From Corythoichthys intestinalis (lineage: Eukaryota > Chordata > Actinopteri > Syngnathiformes > Syngnathidae): a stretch of 64,000 nucleotides of DNA. The translations under genes and the position numbers were made by a program. The notes beneath the pieces were generated by a model that worked only from the letters and a program-made list of their open reading frames with translations, did no database searches and had not been told where the DNA came from. The DNA lies in NCBI RefSeq assembly GCF_030265065.1, contig NC_080409.1:30080501-30144500 (forward strand), given 5' to 3'. Below are positions 1 to 11,703 of this stretch, piece by piece (positions within the stretch are counted from its first letter, which is position 1; each line of letters starts with the position of its first letter).

Positions 1-421
1 ACAGAAAAAGTGATGAAATCTGCTGGGTCAAAAATATACATACAAGGATCTGAAACAGCGAATCATTGACTTGAACAAGTCAGGAAAGTCACTTGGAGCC
101 ATTTCAAAGCAGCTGCAGGTCCCAAGAGCAACAGTGCAAACAATTGTTTGTAAGTATAAAGTGCATGGCACTGTTTTGTCACTGCCACGATCAGGGAGAA
201 AACGCAAGCTATCACCTGCTGCTGAGAGAAAATTGGTCAGGAGGGCGAAGATTCAACCGAGAATCACCAAAAAGCAGATCTGCCAAGAATTAGAGGCTGC
301 TGGAACACAGGTGTCAGTATCCACAGTCAAGAAAAATCAGAGTTGTAGAAATAACTGGAAACTCAAGAGAGCCATGACATTATGTTCTTCACAAGTGTAT
401 GTAAAGTTTTGACCACAACTT
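1..421 (+). mobile_element. Tc1-like transposon, 3'-terminal and HTH-coding remnant
   Basis: A plus-strand frame from about 71 to 330 encodes a paired-like helix-turn-helix N-terminus typical of Tc1/mariner transposases (NKSGKSLGAISKQLQVPRA, then a GRKRKLS linker). The catalytic DDE domain is missing. The text instead runs into what looks like a terminal inverted repeat around 375-421 (ATGTTCTTCACAAGTGTATG followed by AAAGTTTTGACCAC). The copy is thus internally deleted, and its left end lies outside the window. It directly abuts the next Tc1-like element. The family call rests on recognising the HTH and terminal repeat; activity is excluded by the missing catalytic part. Confidence 0.75.
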
Positions 422-425
422 TATA

Positions 426-2005
426 CAGTGAGGCAAATAAGTATTTAGTCAACCACCAATTGTGCAAGTTCTCCTACTTGAAAAGATTAGAGAGGCCTGT
501 AATTGTCAACATGGGTAAACTTTAACCTTAAAACAGAAAATCACATTATTTGATTTTTGAAGAATTTATTTACAAATTAGAGTGGAAAATAAGTATTTGG
601 TCACCTACAAACAAGCAAAATTTCTGGCTGTCAAAGAGGTCTAACTTCTTCTAATGAGGTCTAACGAGGCTCCACTCATTACCTGTATTAATGGCACCTG
701 TTTTAACTCATCGGTATAAAAGACACCTGTCCACAACCTCAGTCAGTCACACACCAAACTCCACTATGGCCAAGACCAAAGAGCTGTCGAAGGACACCAG
801 AGACAAAATTGTAGACCTGCACCAGGCTGGGAAGAATGAATCTGCAATAGGTAAAACGCTTGGTGTAAAGAAATCAACTGTGGGTCCAATTATTAGAAAA
901 TGGAAGACATACAAGACCACTAATAATCTCCCTCGATCTGGGGCTCCATGCAAGATCTCACCCCGTGGCGTCAAAATGATAACAAGAACGGTGAGCAAAA
1001 ATCCCAGAACCACACGAGGGGACCTAGTGAATGACCTACAGAGAGCTGGGACCACAGAAAAAAAGGCTACTATCAGAAACCCAAATCGCCCTGCCAGGCA
1101 CTCAAGTCCTGCACTGCCAGATGTGTCCCCCTGCTGAAGCCAGTACACGTCCAGGCCCGTCTGCGGTTCGCTAGAGAGCATTTGGATGATCCAGAAGAGG
1201 ACTGGGAGAATGTGTTATGGTCAGATCAAACCAAAATAGAAATTTTGGGTAAAAACACAGGTTCTCGTGTTTGGAGGAGAAAGAATACTGAATTGCGTCC
1301 GAAGAAAACCATACCCACTGTGAAGCATGGGGCTTGAAACATCATGCTTTGAGGCTGTTTTTATGCAATGGGACCAGGACGACTGATCTGTGTAAAGGAA
1401 AGAATGAATGGTGCCATGTATCGAGAGATTTTTAGCGAAAATCTCCTTCCATCAGCAAGGGCATTGAAGATGAGACGTGGCTGGGTCTTTCAGCATGACA
1501 ATGATCCCAAACACACAGCCAGGGCAACAAAGGAGTGGCTTCATAAGAAGCATTTCAAGGTCCTGGAGTGGCCTAGCCAGTCTCCAGATCTCAACCCCAT
1601 ACAAAATCTGTGGAGGGAGTTGAAAGTCCGTGTTGCCCAACGACAGCCCCAAAACATCATTGCTCTAGAGGAGATCTGCATGGAGGAATGGGCCAAAATA
1701 CCAGCAACAGTGTAAGAAAAGCTTGTGAAGAGTTACAGAAAACGTTTGGCATTCGTTATTGCCAACAAAGGGTACATAACAAGGTATTGAGATGAACTTT
1801 TGGTACTGACCAAATACTTATTTTCCACCATGATTTGCAAATAAATTATTTAAAAATCAAACAATGTAATTTTCTGTTTTTTTTCCCCACATTCTGACTC
1901 TCATGGTTGAGGTTTACCAATGTTGACAATTACAGGCCTCTCTAATATTTTCAAGTGGGAGAACTTGCACATTAGTGTCTGACTAAATACTTATTTGCCC
2001 CACTA
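426..2005 (+). mobile_element. Tc1-like transposon copy A (TIR CAGTGRGGCAAATAAGTATT), decayed
   Basis: The left end reads CAGTGAGGCAAATAAGTATT and the right end is its inverted counterpart ending TTATTTGCCCCACTA; both are flanked by TA, the Tc1/mariner target. The transposase starts at the ATG at 766 ([20 protein letters not shown], helix-turn-helix). Catalytic-domain pieces follow, including [11 protein letters not shown] and [14 protein letters not shown] around 1488-1620, with the WRELKV and [10 protein letters not shown] blocks after them. Frame changes split the coding region (an open frame at 691-1137 and another at 1368-1715), and the usual Glu of NPIENLW is Gln here. It is therefore an inactive fossil. 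The same family recurs at 14968, 28657 and 55929. Confidence 0.9.
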
Positions 2006-2007
2006 TA

Positions 2008-3091
2008 TATGACTTTAGTTATATAGGTAATTTAGAATGTCTTCCTAAATGTTGTAAGAATAGAATTGACCCCAACATTATTAAGTGATTTGCATTATGT
2101 TCAGACTTACATTTACATCTTTTGACTTGCTGAATGTGCCAGTACATTTTTTTTCCCTCAAATGCACGTTTGATTGGCTGATGACTTGACCCCCCATCCC
2201 CCAACACACACACTCACATCTCTCACAAAAATGCAACATGTCGACAACATGCCACCTCCTCCGCCCCCTTCGAATTTTTTTTCAACCACTACCAGTAGCA
2301 GCCAATGTAAGTAATGTAAAAAGAAATCAATGTTGTAGAGGTGGGGAACACACTCCTAATTTTGCTACTAAAAGTCCAACTACAGAGTTAAGATTAAACT
2401 GTGAGAATTTGCTACCCTGCAAAATACAATTAGGAATCTGTTCACATTTATTACACTTACTAAACTTTTTTTGTTGTTGATCCCTGACTACGAATTTTTT
2501 TCAGTTATTTTTTATTTCTTTATTTAGACACACAATGTTCAGTGGTGTTAAGACAAATGTTAATTTTTGGCATTCCTGGATAGTTAAGAGATGATTAACA
2601 CGGTTTATGTTTATATAATTTATGTTCACATATTGCCATATAAATTTGCGAAGAAAATCCAGACATTTATTCTAGAAGTTTTTAAAACGTTTTAGTAGTT
2701 TTTTCAAAGAAAGGTCTGAATCGAACGGTTTATCACCTGAACCACTACACATTAAAGTATAAGTCAATACAGATTTATTTTTAGCCTATTTAGCCTGACT
2801 CCCGTTCACCCAATCTGTTTGTTCTTATTAATGTCCCGTCCCCAGCAAAAAGTGGGCATGTAGGTTATGCTGTTAAATCGTCCCTACCAACGTTGAGACC
2901 AAACCTACGCCCTTGATTACCACCCCTGCAATTCTGTCAGATAATTCTCAATTTCTCCCAGAAAATGATAGCAATTACAAATGCTTTGGTAGTAATGTCT
3001 TCATTTATTTTGCTTGCAATGAAAAAACAGAAAATAGAATGAGGAAAAAATATATAAATCATTATTATTCTACACAAAACTAAAAAAAAAA
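2008..3091. other. AT-rich intergenic stretch without recognisable gene
   Basis: No open frame here shows protein-family similarity, and I recognise no terminal repeats. The sequence is AT-rich with short homopolymer runs. Confidence 0.5.
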
Positions 3092-3668
3092 ATGGGCCAG
3101 ACAAAAGTATTGTCACCCTTTGAAAAATCATATGGATTTTCTAATTAGTGTAATTAACAGTACCCGTTACTTACCTGTGGCACATAACGTGGTGGCAATC
3201 ATTAAATCACACTTGCAGCCAGTTAAAATGGATTAAAGTTGACTCAAATGCTGTCCTGTGTCCTTGTGTGTACCACATTGAGTATGGAGAGAAAAAAAAG
3301 AAGACCAAAGAACTGTCTGGGGACTTGACAAGCAAAATTGTGAGGAAGCATGGGCAATCTCAGGTCTACAAGTCCATCTCCAAAGACCTGAATGTTCCTA
3401 TGTCTACCGTGCGCAAAGTCATCAATAAGTGTAAAGCACTGTGGCTAACCTCCCTAGATGTGGACGGAAAAGAAACATTGACGAAAGATTTCAACAAAAG
3501 ATTGTGCGGATGGTGGATAAAGAACCCTGACTAACATCCAAACATGTTCATGCTGTCCTGCAGTCTGAGGGTACAACAGTGTCAACCCGTATTATCCGTC
3601 GGCGCCTGAATGAAAAGGGACTCTATGGTAGAATACCCAGGAAGACCCCACTTCTGACCCATATACAA
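3092..3668 (+). mobile_element. Tc1-like transposon remnant (5' half)
   Basis: The segment opens with TGGGCCAGACAAAAGTATTG, a terminal-repeat type common in fish Tc1-like elements. The frame at 3268-3534 then encodes a transposase N-terminus (TKELSGDLTSKIVRKHGQ, followed by DLNVPMSTVRKVINK). Further HTH-linker similarity continues to about 3650 (STRIIRRRLNEKGLYGR) in another frame. The catalytic half and the right terminal repeat are absent. The text then passes into the tail of a MITE. Confidence 0.65.
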
Positions 3669-3699
3669 AATTATCTATTAACAAATGCCGTTTTCGTGT

Positions 3700-3758
3700 C
3701 AAATTTGGTGGGTGGTGGCCTATAGTCAAATGCGTCTTATAGGCCGAAAATTACGGTA
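3700..3758. repeat. Tail of a MITE with TIR ending AAAATTACGGTA
   Basis: The sequence GGCCGAAAATTACGGTAA matches the right end of the complete MITE at 58361-59214 (TCCGAAAATTACGGTA). Only one end is present here. Confidence 0.5.
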
Positions 3759-3856
3759 ACTGCTTATAATGTCTGATTTAGCTTTAAAACAATGGTATAT
3801 TTTTAATCAGCAAAGGTCATCTACATGAACTGTTATTATATTATATAAACTTTTCC

Positions 3857-4648
3857 CAGAGGTTGGTAGTAACACATTACATTTGTACGGTTACATTTAC
3901 TTGAGTAAATTTTTGAGAAAAATGTACTTCTAATAATAGTTTTACCACGTCATACTTTTTACTTTTACTCCATTGCTTTGGGGTACACTAGATTCCTTAC
4001 ATTTTTCCCTTCTTTATTTTTGTCACAGTGTCTATCAGTTTAACCAATGAGAGGTCGCAACAATAATGACATGACTCCATTACACCAATCATCGGTTGCA
4101 AAAGTCACATGACCAATCATAAAGTTAGTCGTATGATCATGCCGGCATGTTGAGTCACATGGCATCTTCAAAGCGCCCTAAAAAATAATTTCACATAGAG
4201 CACTGCTGTTAACATTCCACGAAAGTGCACATTTCAAACGCTCTCCCAGTTTTTATTTGGCACAGAGAGACCACAGAAAACTGGAGATATTTGATCGTTT
4301 TCATTTCATGGTAGGAAATTGTTTCTCCACAAGGGGGCACTCGGACAGGTAATGTTTCATTTCTGTAGCTTTTTCTAGTCGGAATTCGATAATTTATTGT
4401 ATTTTCTGGCCTGATATGGTCATGTAATAGGTTATTTTACTATAATAAAAAAAAGTTTATATAGAGGTTGTGCTGAATCAAAATAAATCAGACATTGTAA
4501 GCACTCATTACTTGAGTATTCGTTTTACCGAACACTTGTACTTGACTTGTGTGACTTTTCTGAATGACTACTTTCACTTGAGTGTATTATTTTGAAGTAA
4601 CGCTACTTTTTCTTGAATAAATTTTTTGGGGTACCCTACCCACCTCTG
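3857..4648. mobile_element. Non-autonomous element with TIR CAGAGGTTGGTAG...CTACCCACCTCTG
   Basis: Imperfect inverted ends (CAGAGGTTGGTAGTAACAC on the left, GGGTACCCTACCCACCTCTG on the right) bound about 0.8 kb without a protein-coding frame. Just inside the left end is a run of the type TTACATTTACTTGAGTAAAT. This type of repeat is widespread in fish genomes. I could not confirm a target-site duplication, so the superfamily stays open. Confidence 0.55.
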
Positions 4649-5310
4649 CCTATTACGTTCAATGCTAATCTCCCCGATTTAAATAAATTGGACGTCTATT
4701 GTGGTCAAAGGCGTGCAATGAGTTAAATGCTATGAAACAAAAAATAGCAACTTTAGTGTTACTTGGGCCCCAAACCACCGTGTATTTTATATTCATTTAT
4801 AATTACAGGAATTTAACTTTTATTAACGTTCTAATTGTAATGAAATAAAAATACAATCCTTAATTAATATTTTCCTAATTGTTTAACTTTTTTTAATGAC
4901 CAAAAATACTCACTTGCCCTATTAAAGGCAAATCTCTGTATGATCTTTTGAGCAGCTGTCCACTGTAGTGACCGTCCCCGAAAGGGTTAAAATTGTTCAT
5001 TAAATAACAGCTAAATAGAATTCAAGCGCAAGCATTTTTTTGTATGGCAGTTGGTACTTTGCTTCCCTCTCGCGTTACATAGAGGAACTACATAAAAACT
5101 TAAGCCACAAAATCAGTGTGAAATAAATAAAATAGCATTTATAATGAATTTAATGAATTTCAATTTAATAGTTTTTTACTTTTTTGTTTTTAATGAAAAT
5201 AAAAAAAATAAACATTTTAAATAAATAGAGCATAAAAGAAATAATATATTTGACTTTTTTTTAAAATGTGAAAAAGAAACCTTAACATTTGAAAAGTAAA
5301 TTGCCTGCCA

Positions 5311-5416
5311 TTGACAATGATGTCCAATTCATTTAAACTGGGAGGCTTGGCAGCATGATTGCTGCCAACCTCTCCCAGCTAAAATGGATTGAACGTCTAG
5401 CGTTTTCAATGGCACC
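5311..5416. repeat. Hairpin repeat of the TGCCATTGAC...GTCAATGGCA family
   Basis: The left half has ATTGACAATGATGTCCAATTC and GGAGGCTTGGCAGC. The right half has the complements GCTGCCAACCTCTCC and GGATTGAACGTCTAGC, so the region folds on itself. It belongs to the short repeat family most obvious in the IgL spacers and seen at many other places in the window (for example 10135-10290, 19500-19660, 23815-23945). Confidence 0.6.
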
Positions 5417-5564
5417 TAATGATAGGGGGAAAATAAAGTCTGGATGGGGGAGGGGGGGGGGGCTTGCTTCTAGAAAAAATTGTAGTCAGAATTAGGGGCG
5501 TGTCCAAACAAGACATTTATTTAAAAAAAAAAAAATTTTTTTTTGTAAATTTGATTATTGCAGT

Positions 5565-5940
5565 GGTATGGGTTTCAGACATACCTGGGTTGGACACTTT
5601 CAGACCCTTCCAATGTTGGCGACTCGGCGCTCTCTGAGCGGGGAATGCCCGGGGCGGGATTTTATTATCGGGACATTAGTTCATTTTTGGTCAGCATCGG
5701 CAACAAAATAAACCACACATTTCCAAAGATGTACGATGGACTCTCTTCCTCGCCTCTAAGATCCATTAGCAATTTATTTTGTTATGTTTCCGGTTTAATT
5801 TTGCCATCTTTTCATTTTGCCATGTTGATAATTGCGATGCTTACCGCTTTTCGCTTTACTGCGAAGAAAGAGGAAATGACTATCAGCTCACCATGATTTA
5901 TAGGGCTGCTTTGACACATGCTGTGTCCCAGGTAGATCAT
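5565..5940 (+). repeat. Diverged dispersed repeat, copy 1
   Basis: This segment is plainly similar to 7905-8255 in the same orientation. Shared blocks include GTCAGCATCGGCAACAAAAT (GTCGGCATCGGC in copy 2) and TTTGCCATGTTGATAA, with GATTTTATWA before and GAGGAAATGACWATC after. It has no convincing coding potential. Confidence 0.6.
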
Positions 5941-6000
5941 GGACATTATACTAGGACGCGACCCGGTTAGTGTCTGTGTCATTGCAGTGTCAGTTAACCA

Positions 6001-6135
6001 GTGTTGTTAATCTTACTTTAATTAAAAAAGTAATTACAGTTACAAATTACTTCTCCCAAAAGTAAATGAGTTAGTAACTCAGTTACTTGAATGTATGAGT
6101 AATTAGTTACTTAGCAAAGTAACTGGTGTTACCTT
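6001..6135. repeat. Short interspersed repeat rich in AGTAACT/AGTTACT
   Basis: A run built of AGTAATTA, AGTTACTT and AGTAACT words lies between GTGTTGTTAATCTTAC and AACTGGTGTTACC. It looks like the end of a dispersed element of a kind common in fish; I cannot delimit it better. Confidence 0.35.
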
Positions 6136-7890
6136 TCATGTTTTTTTTTAATTCCAAAAACAAAACAAAAAAACAACCTTGTAACATTTGCTATGTTTGG
6201 TCTTTAAATGTTGTGAATCAACCATAAAGTTGTTAAAATTTGTCCCGTTATTGCGTTAGTTTCCATCTGTCTACTTTCGACATATGAAAGTTATAAAACT
6301 GTTTCATCATTTAAAGTTAGATTCAAGTCAAGATTTTGCCGATTTAGGAGTATTTTAGATAAAAAGTTACTTAGGTTCGCTAGGTAGGTTCTCTACAAGA
6401 GAGCCTTCCTGAGAAGTATACTGCTTTAAGATGGCGGCTGTTTACTAACGCTGGCGAGTCTATCATTTCGCATCTAGCTCTCTATACATGTGTTAAAACC
6501 GCCGTGTCTGTCATTTCACCTCTAGTTCTATGTACATGTGATATCTACCGTAGCATCATGTGCCATGTGGGCATGGTTTGTGGGCTATCGGCTACAGTAA
6601 GGCATTATTGAAGCCATCTAGCATCGCGTTTGCAACGGCGTCACAACTCCCTTCCCTCCTCCCCACGGGCACTCCAGCTCTGCTCTCGTCTCCGCGAGTC
6701 CATGTCATTCAACCACAATTCAGCGGGGCTTTAATGATCGACTTTTATGTGACTTTTATGTATCATTTTGTGTTTTTATTTCTATTTCTCAATTGTGTCT
6801 TGCTGATTTTCAAGTGCTATAAAAGCTCTTTGAATGACCTTGAATTAAATTGTGCTATACTAATCAATTTGCCTTGCCTCCTAGCGCCTACGCTTGTAAT
6901 AACTCACAATACTTATAGGATCCCCTTGGAAAATAAGCTAAAATCATGACTCCCTCTTTATTCAAGAGGATCACAATCTTTTCGGCAGTTTGTAATTGCT
7001 TCCTTGCCTTCCCCTTTGTGTTTCATCAATGACCTTTAGTGGAGCATTAAGTAAGCGCACACATACACTGGGTGCACCATTTTCTGCCCATTCTCTGCAG
7101 TGCGCCTGTCACAAAAGGAAGTCCCATTGAAGGCCTCTCGAGCGTGAGCGGAGTCAAACACAAATTAACGTCCGGGCAGTTAGGCCGACTGAAGGGCTGT
7201 AAATGTGCTCTCGAGGGGTGGGGGGTTGACGGGAGCTCAAAAGGGTGAAGTGCTGGATGTGAATGCCTGATACTGGTCAAGGAACAAAAAGAAAACACAA
7301 AAAATAATAAAGGGATAGAAGACCCCAGCTACTAACTCTTCATAGCTCAGTTATTCATATTTTTAACTGAATGGCACTGAAACATGGACATTCGGCCCCA
7401 TTTTAATAACTTGGACATCCATCGCCGTCAATGGCCTATATTTAAAAAAGCATAAATAGACTGGTTGGTGTTGATGGACTAAACCATTTTTCGCCTTCAA
7501 GAGGGTCACTCAGAATAGCTAATGTTGGAAAGATGAGATTTCAAGTAAATTCTCTGTTTATGTTATCAATATACAACCACTTCACAAAAAAATAATCTCA
7601 ATAAATCAGCATATAAGCACAATGTTTATTCGCAACCATGCCGTGTGCTAAAGTCAACTAGGCTTAAGAGCTTTCTCAACCTTCTCACATATCCTTAACC
7701 CAGAATGCTTTGCGTGGTGCTACTATTACCTACAGGGGAAGTTCAGATTTTTTTTCAGAATTAGGCTTAATCTTCAAATTAGTGGGGGTTTAATTAGTCA
7801 TTGGAGTTGGTTTCAACAAATTCTATGCAGTTTGTTAGTCATTGTCCATTTAACTTATGTGAGTTATAGCCTGCTAAATTCCTGTGTAAG
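6136..7890. other. Intergenic stretch, nothing recognised
   Basis: Short open frames are present, but none resembles a known family. A fragment of the TGCCATTGAC hairpin repeat occurs near 7400-7460. I could not identify the last REEP exon here. Confidence 0.4.
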
Positions 7891-7904
7891 ATGATTTACC
7901 TTTG

Positions 7905-8255
7905 TCAGGGCTTTCAGACATGTGGAGATGTACAAGGAATTACCCGGATAGGACACTTTGACTTTTCCCGTGTTGGCGACTTGGTGCTCTCTGTGCGGGG
8001 GGCAGGATTTTATAACTCAGACATAACGTCATTTTTGGTCGGCATCGGCAACAAAATAAACCAAACATTTCCAAAGATGGTTGATTGACTGTCTCTTCCT
8101 TGGCTCCAAGATCCAGTGGCAATTCAATTTCGTTGTGTTTCTAGTTTAAGTTTGCCAACTTTCCAGTTTGCCATGTTGATAACTGTGATGTCTACCACTT
8201 TTCGTCTTACTGCATAGGAAGAGGAAATGACAATCGGCCCGCCATGATATTTACG
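7905..8255 (+). repeat. Diverged dispersed repeat, copy 2
   Basis: This is the partner of 5565-5940, in the same orientation and clearly related but with many substitutions and small indels. Its presence twice within 2.4 kb shows either a local duplication or two insertions of one family. Confidence 0.6.
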
Positions 8256-8403
8256 TCATCGGCCTTCCCGCTGTAACCCGGGAATTAATCGGCTGCTTTT
8301 TTTTTAAAACCTGTCCTGTTCAGCTGTTTGACACGGAGAATGGAAGTCTAAGTGCCTGAATAGTCTGAACAATTTTAATGTTTTACATTGAGAGTCAGAC
8401 ATA

Positions 8404-9230
8404 CTCCCACTGTGATCATTCAACATACATCGTTTATTATGACAAAGCAGCGAACAGGAAGGGGTTATAGGGGAACAGAAGAAAAGAAACACAAGAGAAG
8501 AAAGAAAAGAAACACAAACAACAACAAGAAATACATTGAACGCCACTACACTAACAACTAATATGTTGGTGCTATCGTCAGCTAAATGTATTTCCGGTTG
8601 ACACCATGTGGGGGGCCTGTTGACCAGGGAAAGAGGGAGAAGGGGGTAGTGGAGTCTATAAGCTAAGTGATTGACAGGGGTAGAGTGTACACAAATCAGC
8701 TCTTGTGATCTAGAACCCAGTAACCGTGTGACTCCCTTGTGAGTGTAAACCCGTTGGCGACTGACCCGGAACCGCCCCACTGCCCCATGACCCCCCACCC
8801 GAGCGCGCCCAATCACATCCAGCCACACGCGAGCCCCAGCGGGCACGCAACAGCTACGCAGACGAGCGGAGACGCCACGCAGGCACCGACACAGGGCCAT
8901 AGCCCTCACACAGTCAGCCCGGGGAGGGAGGGCTGGTCGGGCAGCACAGCCTATCCTTCCTCCCGCAGCCCAGCAAAGGAGCTCTCACCCCCCCCTGGAA
9001 TCCAGGGTGGTCCCCTGGGCCACCCGCACATCCATCAACCGGTCTTCAGGGATGGTAAGACGGGACGCACCACCAACCCCACGCCCGTACCAAACGCCGT
9101 CCGCCCACCCGGGCCACGAGCCACAGCCACAGCCGGCACGGCACACCACGGGGCCCCAAGCGGCCCACCAAGACCAGGGCAGGGCAGGGCAGGGTCCCCC
9201 GCCGTAGAGAGGGGAAGAGGGGTAGTGTAT
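8404..9230. other. Unclassified GC-rich island
   Basis: Composition changes sharply here: 8750-9210 is strongly C- and G-rich and proline/alanine-coding in several frames, in an otherwise AT-rich setting. Open frames exist on both strands (8739-9257 plus, 8304-8909 minus), but their low-complexity Pro/Arg content looks like a by-product of composition. It could be a repeat's GC-rich 5' region or a CpG-island-like segment. I see no motif that decides. Confidence 0.35.
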
Positions 9231-9259
9231 TTTTACCCTTTCATGCACGAATTGTGACA

Positions 9260-10378
9260 TTTTTTACCCATAGTCATTTAACTCATTAGCTACCATTGAC
9301 AGAACAAGACGTCTCATCCATTTTGACAGGGAGGAGGCGAATGAACTTTTGATTGGGAGCAACAACTAGAGCGACTTGGACCACAAACTAAGATATCTTA
9401 TTTTGTCACAGAAGGAAAAACAACGAAAAAATGAGAATCGTTTGATAGTTAGTGTCCAGTTTATTTAGTCTCCATAATCATATGATGTACGAGGGGCAAA
9501 AAACGTGCTTCAATGTGCGAGCCATGCTCTTAAGAAGAACACAATTTTGGCATCCTTTTTAGGTTTCAAGACTGAAATGGCTCAGTTATGCATAACATCT
9601 TCCGGGAGTGCTTAAACCCGTTGATTGGTTCCCCACATTGTCGTGTTTTGTGCTGATCGTACCGAGTAAAAAAAAAATTCACACAAGCAAGTGTTCCCAT
9701 GTTCCTCATTGGTCCTTGTCATGGTTGAGAGCCCGATTAACAGCTGAAAACAAAAGAGGAAAAAACTTATTTTATATACTTTTTTTCTGGCTTATTTAGA
9801 AGCAGTGGTACCTCGTATCGTCCAATCCATTAGAACCAAGCGGGGCCAAATATTCAGCCCCGAAGTCATATTCAAGAGCAACCCATGTTTGTCATGTTTA
9901 CTATGAGTGCCCCCACAAAAACAATCAAGAACTCATAACTGAAATTGCACAGAAGGTCAACCATTTTGCCAATTTCTCCTCCATCTTGAGTCTTATTGCT
10001 ACCAAATTCTAGCGAGATGTGCAAAAAACTTCCCACCTTTCCAATTAGCACGTTATTACTTTTATTCAGTTATGAACTAAATATTAATCCTTTCATGAAC
10101 GAATTATAATTTATTTATTTATTTTTTTAACTCTTACAGGGCACTCATTGAACTCATGGGCTGCCATTGACAACAGTAGACATCCAATCCATTTTGACTG
10201 GGAATGAATGTTCATTCAGGGGGTAATGAACATTCGTTCATTCGCGCCTCCCATTCAAAACTGATTGGACGTCTAGCGCCATCAATGCCGATGCTCGCCG
10301 AGGACAGCATGCAGGAGCTAAGGCATGCCGTATATATAAAAGATGTTGGTACTTGCATGTACACAGTTGGTATCTCAC
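9260..10378. other. Region 3' of the last placed REEP exon, no gene recognised
   Basis: The stretch is AT-rich with copies of the TGCCATTGAC hairpin family (about 9285-9345 and 10135-10290). The donor of REEP exon 4 lies at its right border, so it belongs to the next intron or to the gene's 3' part. Confidence 0.4.
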
Positions 10379-10547
10379 CCTCCTGCTTGACGCTTTCTGA
10401 CATGCTCATGGCCGTGGCGCTCAGGTCGCTGACCATGCTGTCCATAGCGGCCTGGTGTTTCAGGAAGAAGGGTCGGATGATGCGCTTGTACAGGATTTCT
10501 GAGCCATTCCACGTCACGGGAGCCATGCACCAGATGAGGAAGACGCA
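10379..10547 (-). CDS. REEP5/6-family gene, coding exon 4
   Basis: Read on the minus strand, a CCCTGCAG acceptor is followed by TGCGTCTTC, and the exon ends AGG before GTGAGA. The 169 nt encode CVFLIWCMAPVTWNGSEILY, then KRIIRPFFLKHQAAMDSMVS and DLSATAMSMSESVKQE. This is the C-terminal part of the TB2/DP1/HVA22 domain and the start of the cytosolic tail of receptor expression-enhancing proteins. From knowledge of the family, these proteins wedge into and curve the tubular ER. The exon enters in phase 0 and leaves in phase 1, as expected for the family. The WNG and FLKH..A.D blocks lean towards REEP6, but REEP5 is not excluded. A short terminal exon (about 15-20 codons in relatives) should follow at lower coordinates and was not found. 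Confidence 0.9.
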
Positions 10548-11129
10548 CTGCAGGGAGACCACACTTATCACAAACTCTCAATGAGGGCACTTTCAAACTA
10601 GACCAAGAGCACCGGGGTCCGGTTGGTGAGCTACCCCACAGCAACACTTGCAAAGGGATTGTTGAAAAAGTTCAGCATTCACTGTGCGCCAACCGAACTT
10701 TCAGACTGGCATCACATGGACGAAAGGCACACTCACTGATTGGACAAATTGAAGAAAATATACCTCCCTCCTGGGAGGGAAGGGAGCCTGGAGCGTCACA
10801 GCGTGGTGCTGTGATGCTGCATGTAACGTTAAACTGTATATAGTATTTTTTTTTATTTTGCAATGGTAATATAACAGTGTGTCTGTATGGAAGCCTGTCG
10901 ACGGGGGGGTGGGGGGTGGGGGGCGGTTATGTTGCCCCGGGCCTCAGGACCATAGGGGACCCTGAAAGACCCTTAATTTATTTTACTTTACATTCACATA
11001 TTTCTTTTTTATTTAAATCATTATCTGATTAAATATTATGTGCTACTCGATATATACTTAAAAACTTTAACAAATTAAATATTTCAAATATATATTTTTT
11101 CCTTTTCTTGCACAACGCCCCTCGTCTTA

Positions 11130-11703
11130 GCAGAGAATGGTTTGACCCCGCTCTGGCGCACTCAAGTGCTACGCATTTTCTTGTCTTTGCCAGTGACCGT
11201 AGCTGGAGGAGAGCGAGCCTTCAGTAAAATGAATAAAAAACTACCTACGCTCCACCATATCACAGGGCAGGCTTACCAACCTAGCCATTGTCACCAAACT
11301 GCACTTTATAAGTTGCAATGCTCTCAACTCCGCACCGTAGTGCTCGTTTGTCGTCAGTTCATCCGGGTCTTCCTTGGGAAAGGTGGCGATATGCATAAAA
11401 ACGCAGAGACACGTCGGATGGCTTTTTGCTGGAACTTTTATTAACAATGAGGGATTCACAGCAACTCCACTCAGCACTACCGCGCAACAACTCTCAACAA
11501 CTCCTATCTCACCCCATTATGCTCATCCACTTCTTCGTCTGTGCCAAATTGGTAAAGCCGTTCATATTGTCGGCGGCAGCGGCCCCTTGGGGATGCCGGT
11601 AACACCATGCTCTCCATTGAGCGTGCGCTTGTTCAAAAACTGGATTTCACTGATGTTATGAATGACTTTGTTGTCAAAAAATCTAGGCGCACCACTGTTT
11701 AAG
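11130..11703 (+). pseudogene. hAT transposase C-terminal remnant (in REEP intron 3)
   Basis: The frame at 11142-11260 encodes RIFLSLPVTVAGGERAFSKM, the hallmark of the hAT dimerisation region (the LP-x-S-V-A-x-x-E-R-x-F-S type). A second piece at about 11610-11700 encodes SIERALVQKLDFTDVMNDFV followed by KKSRRTTV and a stop, a typical C-terminal end of the same fish transposase family. The 0.3 kb in between does not fit the family and looks inserted. This is a decayed DNA-transposon gene, not a host gene. Confidence 0.75.

Noticed and set aside
6940-7050. Candidate last REEP exon on the minus strand (lysine-rich tail ending in a stop, AATAAAG nearby)
   Set aside because: The reading phase after the nearest acceptor does not fit the phase-1 donor of exon 4, and the residues do not resemble REEP tails.
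8304-8909. 201-codon minus-strand ORF
   Set aside because: It overlaps compositionally biased sequence, has no family similarity and competes with equally long plus-strand frames.
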